DNA from: Parasponia andersonii
Lineage: Eukaryota > Streptophyta > Magnoliopsida > Rosales > Cannabaceae
Reading direction: 5' to 3'
Assembly: GCA_002914805.1 (NCBI GenBank)
Contig: JXTB01000162.1
Location: forward strand, 1 to 64,000
Length of the DNA stretch: 64,000 bases
Under the pieces are notes generated by a model, which saw only the letters and a program-made list of their open reading frames with translations, searched no databases and was not told the DNA's origin. How positions within the stretch are numbered: position 1 is the first letter of the stretch; every line of letters starts with the position of its first letter. The position numbers and the translations under genes are program-made. Positions 13,301 to 24,789 of the stretch are shown in pieces.

Positions 13301-13698
13301 GGGTACTCATTGACTGTTACCAGCTCACCATCGATGGCAAATAAATTCCCATACCACTCTAGCTTCTTCCTTCCACCTATGCATGCTTTCAGAATAGGAC
13401 TCGGTTTCAAAGGATTCAAATGAGCTTGGTAAACAACAGGATGCCCATCCTTTGGAAAGAGAGTCACTTTCTTATTGAAATAGTCAACAGTCGCTCGATA
13501 CTTGGATAGCCAATCCATCCCGATAATCACATCAAATTGTAGCAAAGGTAACATAACTAAGGAGTGGAAGTGAATGCCTGAGACTGGGTATGAGATTACA
13601 CTAGCCTCGTCTAACTGCCTTGAAGAGGAACTGAGCCACTCTGACTTCCCTGTGAACCTCCTTGAGACAATGGAGATCCTTGTTGACAGTAGAGGCAT
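10380..13698 (-). pseudogene. pol: chromovirus pol: protease remnant, RT, RNase H, integrase, chromodomain-like end
   Basis: On the minus strand the frame pieces run in order. A retropepsin C-terminal half (FDVIIGMDWLSKYRATVDY, about 13480-13550) is followed by reverse transcriptase at about 13167-12300. RT shows [20 protein letters not shown], the [12 protein letters not shown] segment and the catalytic [11 protein letters not shown] box near 12740, with a stop between its two pieces at about 12898. RNase H follows ([19 protein letters not shown] and [13 protein letters not shown], 12215-11950), then integrase core fragments (MDFVTGLPKTQRKNDIVWVI at 11442; FSDRDLRFTSKLW). The end carries KGKLAPRYIGPFEI and, near 10410-10500, LWEHH-stop-EEEATWKLE, the usual chromodomain-like tail. 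Stops are frequent in the integrase half. The retropepsin catalytic Asp-Ser/Thr-Gly segment is not found. Confidence 0.88.
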
Positions 13699-14558
13699 GT
13701 TTTCTTCTGGTGGCTTTGTTGTCCATAATTAAAGCATCCATAAGATCCATAGCGACTTTTCCCTGAAGAGTCACTATTGTTACTACTCCCACTATTTTGA
13801 GAGTTTTGCCTTTGTCATTGCCCTTGGTTCTTCTTGTCCATTTTCCTCTCGTTGCCCTTGTTTCTTGAACGATCTCTTGTTGCTAACCGATCATTAAAAA
13901 AAGCCTCAACTTTTTGGGCTATAGCAACTAAGTTAACCAGATTGCTGAAGGGTTGGGTCACAACCTTCTCTAAGATGGCTGGTCTCAAAGCCTCCATGAA
14001 CTTGATAATCTGGAGGGTAAGGTCCGTCCCAGGTGCATAAGTATATTGTGCCAACTCTATAAACCGCACATAAAACTCATTCACTGTCATATCACCCTGC
14101 TTGAGCCGTTCATACGCTCTAATCATAGCAGCTTTATGACTAGCATTAGCATAATGACTCCTGAATAATCCCTCAAAGGCTTCTCAAGTCATGTTAGTCA
14201 CGTCCTGGGTCAACTTGACTATCTCCCACCAATTAATAGCTCCATCAGTCAGTTTATAAATGGCAAATAATACTTGGAACTCTGTTGGCATCCCAATAGT
14301 TGTGAAGGTCTTCTTGACATCTCTAAGCCATCTCTCAGTTGAGGTGGGATCAGGTCTCCCATCGAATAATGGAGGATTGAGCTTCATGAAGTCCTCGAAG
14401 AAACTAGTCTGACAAGCCTCAGGGTTTTGTTCTGTCCTCAGACCCGATAATGCTCGTAATGCATTATATAAGTCGGCCAGAGTATCAAGGGCTTGATGTT
14501 ATGGTGGAGGTGTTTCAGCCCTAAGCTCTTGCCTTGGTATTCTTCTCCTCGGAAGCAT
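13600..14558 (-). pseudogene. gag: chromovirus gag with zinc knuckle, broken
   Basis: The minus-strand ATG at 14558 opens MLPRRRIPRQELRAETPPP and then meets a stop. The capsid-like region continues downstream with KLNPPLFDGRPDPTSTERWL (near 14385), INWWEIVKL (near 14230) and MTVNEFYVRFIELAQYTYAP (near 14090), all typical of plant gypsy gag. The zinc knuckle near 13700-13745 reads CFNYGQQSHQKKTC: the second Cys of the CCHC motif has become Tyr. Stops at about 14183 and 14490 split the frame. The protein would form the virus-like particle and bind the element RNA. Confidence 0.85.
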
Positions 14559-14671
14559 TATAGTTCTGTATTCATATGCCAAAATGCTAGCAAGATAGTG
14601 ATGCAATTACTTTTAAAAAAAGAAGTCACAATCTAGTCTAATGGTGTCACATCCGAGGTAATTAAACATCT

Positions 14672-14683
14672 GCTCTGATACCA
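14672..14683 (-). other. primer-binding site (initiator Met tRNA type) of the chromovirus
   Basis: On the minus strand TGGTATCAGAGC starts 9 bases after the end of the 5' LTR. This is complementary to the 3' end of the plant initiator methionine tRNA, the usual primer for this group. Confidence 0.88.
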
Positions 14684-14692
14684 AAAATTTTC

Positions 14693-16547
14693 TGTCACGA
14701 CCCAAACCCCGGGCCAGTGGCAGAAAAGGAATTTCACAGGAAATTCATAATTTATTTTAGAAAATAAAATAAAGACGATAACTAGTTTACAAAAATAGTT
14801 CAAATTATAAATTCCCACAGTTTGTGATCACCACTAGACATAAACTGTTAATAATAGAAATAAAACATTAATATGCATCACATCATCATCACCAATAGGG
14901 ATTATAGATAATACAGGCTAAATCCAAAGTATAAGCATTAAATTTTATTACAAATCCAAGGTGAGTATCTAAGTAATTACCAACCACAAAACTAAGGTAA
15001 ACTTCTTCTTGGATTACTCTACCCCGGAGTTGCCCAAGTCGCACTGTAAATCACCTGAGAAGGGAAAGAAATGGGGTGAGCATTTACATGCTCAATAGGA
15101 ATTTCAATTACCCTTTTTGGTATGAATGCAACTTTTCAAACCCGCATAATTAGCACCTTTCCAAAATCCATTTATAAAATAAATTTGCAAAGTAATCAAA
15201 TCATAAGTAATCATGTTCATTATTGTACATATCATAATTCAACCAAGTACAAGTATATACATGACCTCTCATCCTCCTATCGCAGTCCTGTAATACCTTT
15301 GTAACAGAGGTACCCAGCATCCTGACACTACCCGGAGGTATATTATCAAATCCTGCGCAAGGGTCTAGGACTTTCACCTAGTGCTGTAGCAACTCGACAG
15401 TGATCTAAATACCATAATACTAAAATAAAACTTAAGCACGTGATCCTATAGTACGTACAACATGTTATAGAGTGTGTAATAACCATGCATCAAGTATTTT
15501 AAGAAATCATGTTTTAATACTCATTTGGTATTATTCTGGGATTTATAGAAAATCAGGCAACATAATGGTTGTATTTTCCTCAAACCAAAATTTAAACCTG
15601 CATAAAAATCAAAACAACAATCCCAGAATAGTCCAATATATCTCAATAGTTCACAAATTTATCAATTATCTAATTAAACCATTGAATTCTATGAAAATCG
15701 ACATTTTCAAGAAATAGGTCATAATGCACATTTTAAATCAAAATAAGTATAAAACTTGGTAATTGAACCCCTACCTCACTAGAGTAGTGATATCACGCTA
15801 ATGGGTCCTTAAGGTACCGTTGAACGATCGCTTGAAAAATTAACTCCTCAACGGAGCTTCGAATCAACAAACAAACCTCTTTATCGAACTCCTAGCACCC
15901 AAAATAGCTCGATTAGACATATGATTCGACCAATTCGGATCCGCGCCGACAAAGGACCGGTGTCACGCTAAACGAGATAAAATCTAAGCCGTTAGATATG
16001 GTTTTTCGTGCCGATCACCAAATGTATTCAATATATATATATATCAAACTTCATCATTTTCTGAGTACATTCCAAAAAATGACAACAAAAATGAAATCTA
16101 ACAGTCGGATCAAAAGTTGAACCCGAGCTCAAATTTACACAAAAATGACAACTTTTAATCGAGGTAAAATGGAATCGTGTAATATATACCTAGAGAAAGC
16201 CCACGACGAGAGGATCTGAATGCCACTGGTTTCGCGACTTTTCGTCACCAGAATTCTCGCCGGCGAGTGACGGCAGCGGCGGAGCTTCGTTCCTTCTCTC
16301 GGCAATGCGGTGGTCCGGCGCCTCGGCGTTCCGGCAGTCAGCTCGACTAGGCGGCGCGCATCGTTTGGGCTCGGTGGCGGGCGCGATGGAGAAGAGAGAG
16401 AACAGGCGGGAGAGAGAGAGTTGGCAAGGGTAAGAGTGAGATCGGAGGAGAGAGAAAGTGAGTGAAAAAAAAAATATATCCATTTTTTTTTGTTTTAAAT
16501 TTTTGATCAAAAATCACTTTTGCCCTCTAAAAAAACGAGATTTTACA
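14693..16547 (-). repeat. 5' LTR of the chromovirus (right copy)
   Basis: This 1855-bp partner of 8414-10330 is shorter through small indels, mainly one of about 50 bp near 15830 where the left copy has extra sequence. It carries the same GA-rich tract (16385-16465) and shared motifs. Differences from the left copy are mostly transitions. Confidence 0.93.
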
Positions 16548-16552
16548 AGTTA

Positions 16553-17708
16553 TTTCAAGAGTTGAATTTGCAATGAATTCAAAGTAGTCCACATGATCGA
16601 ACTACATAGCTAGTTAAGCAATGGGTTCAAGCTACCGAATATTCTATGACATAATATGTCCTTCTCAGATTCAAATATAAAACAGCACCGTACAAAATAT
16701 TATAATTAATACATAGCAGAGAATGCAGAATGATTCGAATTCAGACACCTGTCCCAATGGGGTACAATGGTCCACGTTGCACCCGCGGAGCTGGGACGAG
16801 GTGCTAAGTGTCACATGGAGAAGTAGGAGTGATCATGTTCCACTATCTCTCTGTCAGATATATTTAGTTGGGTCCAGCGCCAGATATGCCATGATCAAGT
16901 AGTACTAATGCATGCGAGGTATAGTAACTAGTGCATACTCTTTTTAATCTTAGTTTATTATATAAATAATACAAGTATATGACAATTCCAAGCCGTTTAA
17001 TTTTATTTTAATTTGGGAAAAGAATTTCTTCCGAGCTACTTCAGCTATTTGTACGTACGGTGTATAGTATGAAAATCTGATACAGGAATTTAGGAAATGC
17101 ATAGAGTAGTTCATTACTAATACTGGCTACTCCACGACCTATGATCTTGAATTTAAAAAAAAAAAAACGGAGAGAAATTCTGTAGCAATGAACATGAGAA
17201 ATACTTATTTAAATATCTAGGTATAAGTTAGCATCAATATTGAAATGAGAATTTGTCTTGATATATATGGTATATATCTAGGTCACATGTCCATATTATA
17301 TGGCCTTTCTGTCTCACATCTTGTATCATCTTGTATATATCTTGTTTTGTAGTTTTCAAGAAAATAAAAGAAGTGATCAGTGTCTTTGGTTGAAATTCTT
17401 AATTAGCTAGACAAAGATGAATAATTACTTATAATTAGGAGGGAAACCCTAGAATAAAGCCCTTCTAAACTAATTCCCATATATATAGTCTCACACTTTG
17501 TCTCTATTTGCCAAGAATCCACGCGCCAAAAACGTCCAAATAGCTTGAGTCTTTGACATTTAAGTCGTCCTAAGTTGCGGGAAAGTTGATCCAAGTCCAT
17601 TTGAATATAAAAAAAAAAAAAAAAAATTATCCACGGGATCGAGACGTTGATGGAGTTTTTAACGACAAACGACGCGAAAGGGTTAATTTTGAGCCACTTA
17701 ATAAAGTA

Positions 17709-17773
<65 letters not shown>

Positions 17774-19008
17774 TTCATTTATGTATGTAGTTGTCCCCGG
17801 ATCTAGGATTAACCAAAATAAAACCCTAAAGTACCCGTAATATTGGACAGATATAGCCTTTGGTTAAGATGGAATGTTAGATGCCTAGCTAGCTATTTCA
17901 TGACTTATGGACGATTAAATTTGGACTCCCCTAGTTATTACTTAATTGGTCTTTTGAGATGATGACAGAATCTTGGGTTCTATGTCCTAAAAAAATTAAT
18001 AAATAAATAAATAGTAATCAAGTTCAGCTGATTGTCTCCAATGCTAGCTTGAACTTAATTAATTCGTAGTTTTCCAAGCTAGTTTCATCTAATGTGATCT
18101 AACTATTTTCATTTCATTTATAAGTGATATTGGCAGAAGCAATAGTGAAACCCACACACACACACATGTATATAGCGCGCACAAAAACAAAGGGTTCATG
18201 AAAGCAAGTACTTGAAATAATGTCATGTGATCCTTGAGAAATATGGATCTACTTTGAAACTATATAACAAGTAATTACTCAAGCACAGAAGTAAGCGAAG
18301 AAGAAATATGGAAAATTTCGCGAGCAAGAACTTTGTATAGTACAAAATGAGCTGTTCAAGGAAGACAAAAGTAAAAAAGAACATAATTGAAGAGAAAATC
18401 AAAAGGGGATCCCATACTAATATATATTCGATTGCATAAAATTTTAATTCGGGCCACAAACCCTAACCCTCTAAACTGTCGTCTTTTGATTAGTTATAAA
18501 TTTTAAGACAAAGGGTGAGAAATAATTTACATGTACTAACTTTATAGTGATCAGACTTCTAATACCACTATTCTGGTTAACTAGGAGAAGTGACTGATCG
18601 AAATATTACAAAGCCGCCTTCTACCCTAATATATATGATCAGACAGAGAAAAGTTCTATACAACATATCCCGAATTTTGATACACCAATTTCCATATTTG
18701 ATATTTCGTAATTATTAACTGATGAGAGGAAATTAAGATAAAAAGTATTATATATATGATAGTACACAATTCTAGAGTTATATGATGAGCTCCAAATCTC
18801 ATTACACAACTAGAGTTATATATAAGCTACATATATATATATACATATGTATATATATAACGGTCAATTAAAAGAAGAAAATTAACAAGAGCGAATTTTA
18901 AAACAGAAATAGTTAAAAGCATAAATAACATTAAGTATCTTCTGCCAAACCCCCATATAACAAATTAATAGCACATCATGAGATCGGACAAATATTCCTT
19001 TACCATAT
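16553..19008. other. intergenic region between the chromovirus and the NF-YB gene
   Basis: I find no convincing gene. The stretch contains a (TA)n microsatellite at about 17707-17775, a short (CA)n at 18151-18165, A-runs at 17155-17167 and 17609-17626, and the likely 3' flank of the NF-YB gene close to 19008. Confidence 0.5.
17707..17775. repeat. (TA)n microsatellite with GT interruptions
   Basis: About 70 bp of alternating T and A, broken twice by TGTATA steps. This is a simple repeat that can vary in length between individuals. Confidence 0.95.
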
Positions 19009-19632
19009 TTAAAATGGCCGTGAAAAAGAGCTACTACTCCTCTCAAGCGCATTGAACTTAAGTGGAATATTGCTATTATGTGAATGAACATGCTGATGAT
19101 GAATATGTTGTTGGTCCGGTACTTGATCATGACCACTTCCTCCGTAATTAGTAGAATTAATTTGGTTCTTCTCATGAACATCTTCATTAGTACTATTAAT
19201 ACCACTACCTTTATTATTATTATTCTGGCCATGAGCTGATCTCTCTCCTTCCAGCTCTCTGTACCTGAGCAAATACCTCTTGAGCGGCTCGGCGTAGTCA
19301 TCGAATCCGAGAGCCGCCAAGGCCCACCAAATGTCGTCGCCATTCACCGTCTTCCGCTTCTCCTTGTGGCACTTGTCGGAGGCTTCTCCCGTGACAAAGC
19401 TTATGAACTCTGAGACGCACTCTTGCATAGTTTCTTTGGCTTCTTTGGAGATTTTGGCGTTTGGGGGCAAAATCTGCTTCATGATCCGTCCAACGTTGGC
19501 TATTGGAAGTAAACGATCTTGCTCTTTGATCAGCCCATCTTGATCAATGTCGTGACTACTATTTGCTCCGGATGAGCAATTATTGTAGCTAAACCCTTCT
19601 CTCTCTCTATTATTGCCTATACTATCAACCAT
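19009..19632 (-). CDS. NF-YB: NF-YB transcription factor subunit (NF-YB5-like, non-LEC1 type), 207 aa, single exon
   Basis: This is a histone-fold subunit of the nuclear CCAAT-binding NF-Y complex, which pairs with NF-YC before joining NF-YA. The ATG at 19632 begins MVDSIGNN; a longer open frame upstream has no ATG. Residues 36-131 form the conserved core: [20 protein letters not shown], then [39 protein letters not shown] and [20 protein letters not shown]. Only the core is conserved; the tail is low-complexity with an Asn run and a His-rich part ([11 protein letters not shown]). The core lacks the LEC1-type residues (it has LLPIANVG and VNGDD), so it groups with ordinary NF-YB proteins and most resembles NF-YB5. 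The W in DDIWWAL, where C or L is usual, is slightly unusual. The gene is intronless, as is common in this family. Confidence 0.93.
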   Translation of the reverse strand: MVDSIGNNREREGFSYNNCSSGANSSHDIDQDGLIKEQDRLLPIANVGRIMKQILPPNAKISKEAKETMQECVSEFISFVTGEASDKCHKEKRKTVNGDDIWWALAALGFDDYAEPLKRYLLRYRELEGERSAHGQNNNNKGSGINSTNEDVHEKNQINSTNYGGSGHDQVPDQQHIHHQHVHSHNSNIPLKFNALERSSSSFSRPF

Positions 19633-19707
19633 ATTCTCAATAAAGGAAAATATCTTTGAGCCTGCCAAACAAAGACACGTTGCTCCCCTCCCTCGCTAAC
19701 TTGGTGA

Positions 19708-19720
19708 TGCTTTATATATA
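19708..19720 (-). promoter_or_regulatory. candidate TATA box of the NF-YB gene
   Basis: On the minus strand TTATATATAAAGC lies about 80 bp before the start codon at 19632. A second TATATAAAG-like stretch follows within the (TA)n run just upstream. The distance fits a plant TATA box, but the AT-rich setting makes chance likely. Confidence 0.45.
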
Positions 19721-19757
19721 AGAGCTTTATATATATATATATATATATATTTATATA

Positions 19758-19986
19758 GGTTGCCAAGGTATTTTTTTTCTTTATCTATGGGTAGGTATTT
19801 TTTTTTAGCCGTTGGATCACTATGGTGATCCAATGATTATAATGAAGTGCATGAAAAGACGTGCATCATTAATGCTCTTTTTTTCTCTTACTTTTTATAA
19901 TAAAAAAATGTGCATACTAATTTTCACTGGCCAAATTGATACCTATCCATAGGTAAAAAAAAAAATACCCACTGAATTGGTGCCCA
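19758..19986 (+). mobile_element. TA-microsatellite-associated MITE, copy A
   Basis: This 229-bp element has inverted ends: GGTTGCCAAGGTATTTTTTT on the left, and GGGCACCAATTCAGTGGGTA on the right read inward. Each end has the form GGTATTTTTTTT followed by ACCTATG. The interior has GCCGTTGGATCACTATGGTG and GTGCATGAAAAGACGTGCAT. Both flanks are (TA)n, so a TA target duplication is likely. It ends about 126 bp upstream of the NF-YB start codon. Copies B (36315) and C (45718) share the same interior. Confidence 0.8.
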
Positions 19987-22229
19987 TATATATATATATA
20001 TATATATGTGCGTATTTTAATGTATATATATGCATGCGCAATAACGTATAGATAAAATAATACTCATGTTAAATTTTTACACCATTCTCAATTATTTTTA
20101 TTTCTGTTATGTGATATTTGGTTAAATTAAAATAATAAAGAAAATCATACTAAAACAAAATTAGAAAAGAAATAAGAATAATAATTCATTATTTGATTGA
20201 AATTTGAAATAATTTTATAATAGAATAAAAAATATATATTTTGTTGATAAAAATGTCATAACCTTTAGATGTTTTAAAAAGATAAAATAGGAAAATTTGG
20301 GCATTAAAATTTTTGGTAACAATAGAATTATTATTTTTTTAGCAGTAGAGTGGAATAATAATTCCACTAATAAATATAATTATAATTCTAAAAAAATCAC
20401 AATTTAATTTTTTTTAACTAAAAATACAACCAAATAAAGAAATTTGATTTCTTTTGAATCACTTTCCCAATCCAAGGTTCATCTCTTTCTACTAAACGTG
20501 TCATTAACCACTAATATTGACAGGCTTATAATTGGATTGAGAAGTATCTTTCTAGATGAAATGGTAAAGCTAGCTTAGGTAGGTTACACGACATGATGAC
20601 ACGGAAGGCTTGGAGGCGGAATTGGTCGGAGTACATTTTAAATATTTTAAGTAGCTAGTATGACTACAATTAGATTGTTTTTTTAAGGGAGGGGAAAAAA
20701 AATAAAAATCATAGGCAGGGTTTGTAGTTGCTGTCTATACTACCTAAAAGGCTAATTTGATTTAAAGTAAAAGACTCAAACCTGTCTATGGATAAATGGT
20801 CCCCCTTTGATCTGTTTAATAATGCTATCAATAAGTTTGAACTCTGCTTAAAAAATAGACGCAAGTTTGAATTTGGGGACTAAAAGATATGCACGTGTAA
20901 TAGTTGCAGTACTGTGGATAAGACGAAATGAAGACATATAAAAAAGAAGGGACTAATGTTAAATTATTAAATTCGCATATGTTTGATGAATACCTAGCAA
21001 ATAATATAGGGATTCTACTCGATATTATGTCACACTACGCAGTGGCAAATCAAATGTTTACTTAATTTAGTAATTAAAACTTTAATGTCGTCGTCAAGAA
21101 CCTGCCACTTGGACTGTTATACATATATGGTGATTCATTTGTTGAATATAATGTGCTACCATTTTAAAGATTAACTTGTGGCAATTACCTATAATTCATT
21201 TTTAATAGTGCAAATCTTGTAAACATAATTACGTGGTACACATTAATTTAGGGGTCATATTCCTGATCATTATGCTTATTAAACCTTCCCCACACCCAAC
21301 TTCGTGAAAATGACTCGGGTGTGATTAGTTTAGATGTTCTAGGACTAAAGCATATCTTCTTTTTCTTTCCCGAAAAAAAAAAAAAAAAAGAAAGCATATC
21401 TCATCCAAGGTTTAACTTGTCATTTAGAATTCGTGTTTCGCTTAAGCAAATCAACTAATTAGATGCTGAAACGCGGCTAAGTCAAAATTTTCACCGTAGA
21501 TCTTTAGGAAAGATTCTCCAGGAAAAAATTAAAAACAAATGGAGCAGAAACGAAAAGAGGTTCTGAAATTATTCGGTGCGATTTATAATAATCAAATGGA
21601 AAGTTTTTTTTTTCTTTCTCTTTTATTATACTTTAGAGGGTATTGTAGAGAAGATTGAACAAAGTGATTTTTTTCTTAAAAAAATTATTAATCTATTACT
21701 GCCTTTTATAAATTACTCTTCGCAAACAAATCAGGATGAAGAAACATGCATGACATTATAGTAAAGTACTTATATCTTGATGAACATGACCCTAGCTAAT
21801 AAGTCATGAACTCTTGAATGGCTTGTGAATATCAAGACATGTGCAGTACTAGGCGACAAAGAAAGTAAAAGTCATCTTCATTATTAATATGGTCTATAGT
21901 CTCCAGCTGGTACATATCTTAGGCCAGCATTCTTTTCGAGAACCATAGAGATTAGTTAAATTTGTACTTTTCGATCTTGGGAGTACATATTAATGGTGTA
22001 TGTATTATTTATAATATAGGCATAGACGAACAATGAGAGTTTCCTGAAGTAGCATATAAGAAGAATAAATATTACAAATAAACTTGTGAACAAGGATTAA
22101 AATGACAGTTAGCTTGCTAAATTGAGCCATATTAAGTATTCTAAGTAAGTTAAGGTGCATGTGCCCCTTAAGGGGGAAAAATAGAATTAAACAAAAGACA
22201 TTCACAGCTTCTTTGCTAAGCATGCATCT
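19987..22229. other. AT-rich intergenic region
   Basis: No gene is supported here. A possible decayed MITE lies at about 20120-20450, where TATTTGGTTAAATT on the left has an inverted partner near AACCAAATAAAG on the right, but no target duplication can be seen. There are A-runs at about 21373-21389. Confidence 0.4.
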
Positions 22230-23012
22230 GTTTAGGTGTTTTTTGATTAGAGGTAATGAAATAGAATAGAATAAAAATCATTTCAAAATGATCCAATTTT
22301 ATTGTTTGGTTAGAAAATTTAAATAAGAAAAGTTTTTTCATTAGAATGAAATAGGATTGAATTCTATTCCATCCAAGACGGGTGGAATGAAATACTATTT
22401 AATTAAAAAAATAATTAAATAAAATAAAATAATGCTAAATGTAAAATAATTTAATAAAATAATAATTAATAAAATAATTTAATGAAATAATAAAATAAAT
22501 AATGCTAAATGTAAAATAATTTAATAAAATAATACTTTAATTAATAAAAAAATAATTTAATAAAATAAAATAACACTAAATGTAAAAAAAATTAATAGAA
22601 TAATAATTTAAAATTAATAAAATAAAATAATGATATATGCAAAATAAATTAACACAATAATAATTTAATTAATTAACTAATTTAATGAAATAATACAATA
22701 AAATAAAATAATGCTAAATGTAAAATAATTTATAAAAATAATAAAATAAAATAATGATAAATGTTAAATAATTTAATTAATAAAAAATAATTAATAAAAT
22801 AAAATAATACTTAATGCAAAATAATTTAATTAATAAAATAATTTAATTAATTAAAAATAATTAATAAAATAATGGAATACTAAATTTAATATAAAGTAAT
22901 TAAAATGAAGAGTATTTTTATCATTATAAAGCTAATTTCATTTTTTTTCATAATTAACCAAATATAAGAATGTTCATTCGGTTACTGATTCTACCACTCC
23001 AATCAAACAACG
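22230..23012. mobile_element. possible MITE-like insertion with an AT-rich minisatellite core
   Basis: Ends near 22238 (GTTTTTTGATTAGAG) and 23012 (CTCCAATCAAACAAC, inverted) match as a short imperfect terminal inverted repeat. Between them, 22380-22900 is a degenerate array of an A/T-only unit around AATAAAATAATGCTAAATGT, repeated many times with varying spacing. The structure resembles Tourist- or hAT-type MITEs whose centre has expanded. I could not find a clear target duplication. Confidence 0.4.
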
Positions 23013-23727
23013 TAATTAAATTACTATTTTTACTTTTAGCATCTTAATCCCATCGTATACATGAAAATTAAGGCGATAGAATTGTTTAGTATAATATGAA
23101 AAAATTTGTCTGCATTTGAAGACATCAATCAATATCTTTTGCCATATGTGATTAATAAATTTTGGTCATTTTCTCTTTTTTTATTTGATTTAAATAAATT
23201 CTTAAAAGAATTAGTTCGCCCTTCATATTTGGAATTAATTAAAAATAAAAACATATATTTTAATATATAATTGTTTCCAAATTAAAAACCAAAACTTGAT
23301 ATATTGGACGGTGGCTACTGGATACACTTAGACAAATTAAAAAAAGCCAAAGTATGATTTTTGACGTAATAACATATCGTACATATTATTCCAGGAAAAA
23401 TGTACTATATTCATGAACACCTTTCTTCATATTCTTCCTACAAAAAGAATGATAATTAACAATAATGTTAAAGAATATATACCATCCCAATTTAATATTA
23501 CCAAATGATGACACATTATGTTCCAAGGTTCTCGCTACTTGCAATTTGCAAAAAAGGTGACTGAATAATTGGCCTATCTTCTATGACCAACCGTACACCT
23601 TGGCGTGGAACTACTGTTTAGAGAGCATGACTTGCCACTGGTCTATGTTTGATGTATTATTACGAACTTTAGTATGGTAGTTCAACCAAATAATACCAAT
23701 ATATTATACAATTATAAGAATAGTTAT

Positions 23728-24363
23728 CGTTGATGGAGGTTTTGTCAATAATACTAAAATTTATGAGACGTAGTTTGTGTGAATTGAGTTATTAATCAAA
23801 GCAAACAAAGAGGCAAAGATTTTATAGTGATTCAGCCCCGAAAAAGATGAGCTTACGTCCACTGTTTTTCACTATATTCTAGAGAATTACAAGAACTCAA
23901 AATTACAATGTGTTATCTGAAAAGAAGAGAATACTTTTAAGAATTCTTTTTGCCTCTCTCTTTTTTTTTTCAAAAGATCCCCGTCTGAAACATTGAACTC
24001 CCTTTATATAGATGAGGGTAACTCAATTTTCCTAATTGTGAAAACGGGTAACTATATAATCGGGTAATAGAATTTGAGTAATAACATAATTGGGTAACCA
24101 CTTAAAACGGGTAACTGGTCGATCATGAAAGAGAGACTTCTTTTTCTCTTTCCTTGCAGGTTACCTGTTTGACGAAGCAGAGACTTGTTTCCTTTTCTTT
24201 CGGAGGAGGTCGCACGTAACTTATACAGAGAAGGTCGCACGTAACTTATGCGGTGGAGGTCGCTCGTAACTTACGCGGGGGAGGTCGCACGTAACTTATG
24301 CGGTGGAGGTCGAACTTAACTCCTACTCATGCGACCTGACATAAGATTTTAGACCGCACAACA
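23728..24363 (-). repeat. 3' LTR of the Tat element
   Basis: This 636-bp repeat pairs with 34068-34711. On the minus strand it starts TGTTGTGCGG at 24363; its last base pair reads CG instead of TG on the plus strand at 23728, a C/T change. It contains a TATA-like stretch (minus TATATAAAG, near 24002-24010) and the GGTCGCA array. Confidence 0.93.
24207..24318 (-). repeat. GGTCGCA tandem array in the Tat 3' LTR
   Basis: About five units of a 26- to 27-bp repeat, typified by GAGGTCGCACGTAACTTATG, lie between the LTR start and its TATA box on the element strand. The partner array is at 34553-34668. Tandem promoter arrays are common in plant LTR U3 regions; the role here is inferred. Confidence 0.8.
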
Positions 24364-24379
24364 ATTGCCCCCCAGCTCC
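24364..24379 (-). other. polypurine tract of the Tat element
   Basis: On the minus strand GGAGCTGGGGGGCAAT directly precedes the LTR start TGTTGTGCGG, as expected for the plus-strand primer site. Confidence 0.85.
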
Positions 24380-24757
24380 ATTAGTTCTTTAGGACAAAAT
24401 GAAGCTTCTTTTTAACGTAGGTGAGTACGATCTTAAAAAATGTGATGTCACGACCTAGATTTGAGATCTTTTAAAAAATCGAAGAGTCGCCAGATCTCAA
24501 ATCTCATCTTTCTCAAGATCATGCGTACATTTTTCTAACAGACAAAAACACGTGTTACCTTTTCTAAGATAGATAACAGAACTCGAGGAGAGTCAAGGAT
24601 ATCGATGATGTCAACCGTCGTTTTTAAACCAAATCTTTTCAGATTTTGAAAGATTCTGATCTATCTTCGGAAAAAATCAAATCCCGTGTGAACTTCGGCC
24701 TTTAGATTTGAAAATCAAATACCTTGATCTACGGTTGTGATTTAACGGTGCTTAGGG

Positions 24758-24765
24758 TATAAATA
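24758..24765 (+). promoter_or_regulatory. TATA box of the antisense accessory gene
   Basis: TATAAATA lies about 25-35 bp before a CT/A-rich leader (from about 24790) that ends in a splice donor. It is on the strand opposite to gag-pol, so the accessory gene appears to have its own promoter. Confidence 0.6.
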
Positions 24766-24789
24766 TCGGAAATAAGTCTGTTTCTGTTC

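Larger units (their letters stand above)
8414..16547 (-). mobile_element. complete Ty3/gypsy chromovirus, Del/Tekay-type, inactivated
   Basis: The element is 8134 bp, bounded by direct LTRs at 8414-10330 and 14693-16547 and flanked by AGTTA at 8409-8413 and 16548-16552, a perfect 5-bp target duplication. On the minus strand each LTR starts TGTAAAAT and ends GTCGTGACA. The primer-binding site after the 5' LTR matches the initiator methionine tRNA (TGGTATCAGAGC). The polypurine tract GAGGAGAGAA touches the 3' LTR. Gene order on the minus strand is gag, protease remnant, reverse transcriptase, RNase H, integrase and a chromodomain-like tail, which with the long LTRs points to the Del/Tekay lineage. 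Many in-frame stops make it non-functional. The LTRs are still clearly alike, so the insertion is of moderate age. Confidence 0.93.

Noticed and set aside
10109..16510. Minus-strand frames at 10109-10372 and 16190-16510 resembling low-complexity proteins
   Set aside because: Both come from the CT-rich tract of the chromovirus LTRs.
19633..19668. Twelve extra N-terminal codons for the NF-YB protein
   Set aside because: The longer frame starts with TTG; the first ATG is at 19632 and the added residues are not part of the NF-YB core.
20120..20450. Second MITE-like inverted repeat
   Set aside because: The ends match only loosely (TTTGGTTA/AACCAAAT), no target duplication is seen, and the AT-rich background makes chance likely.
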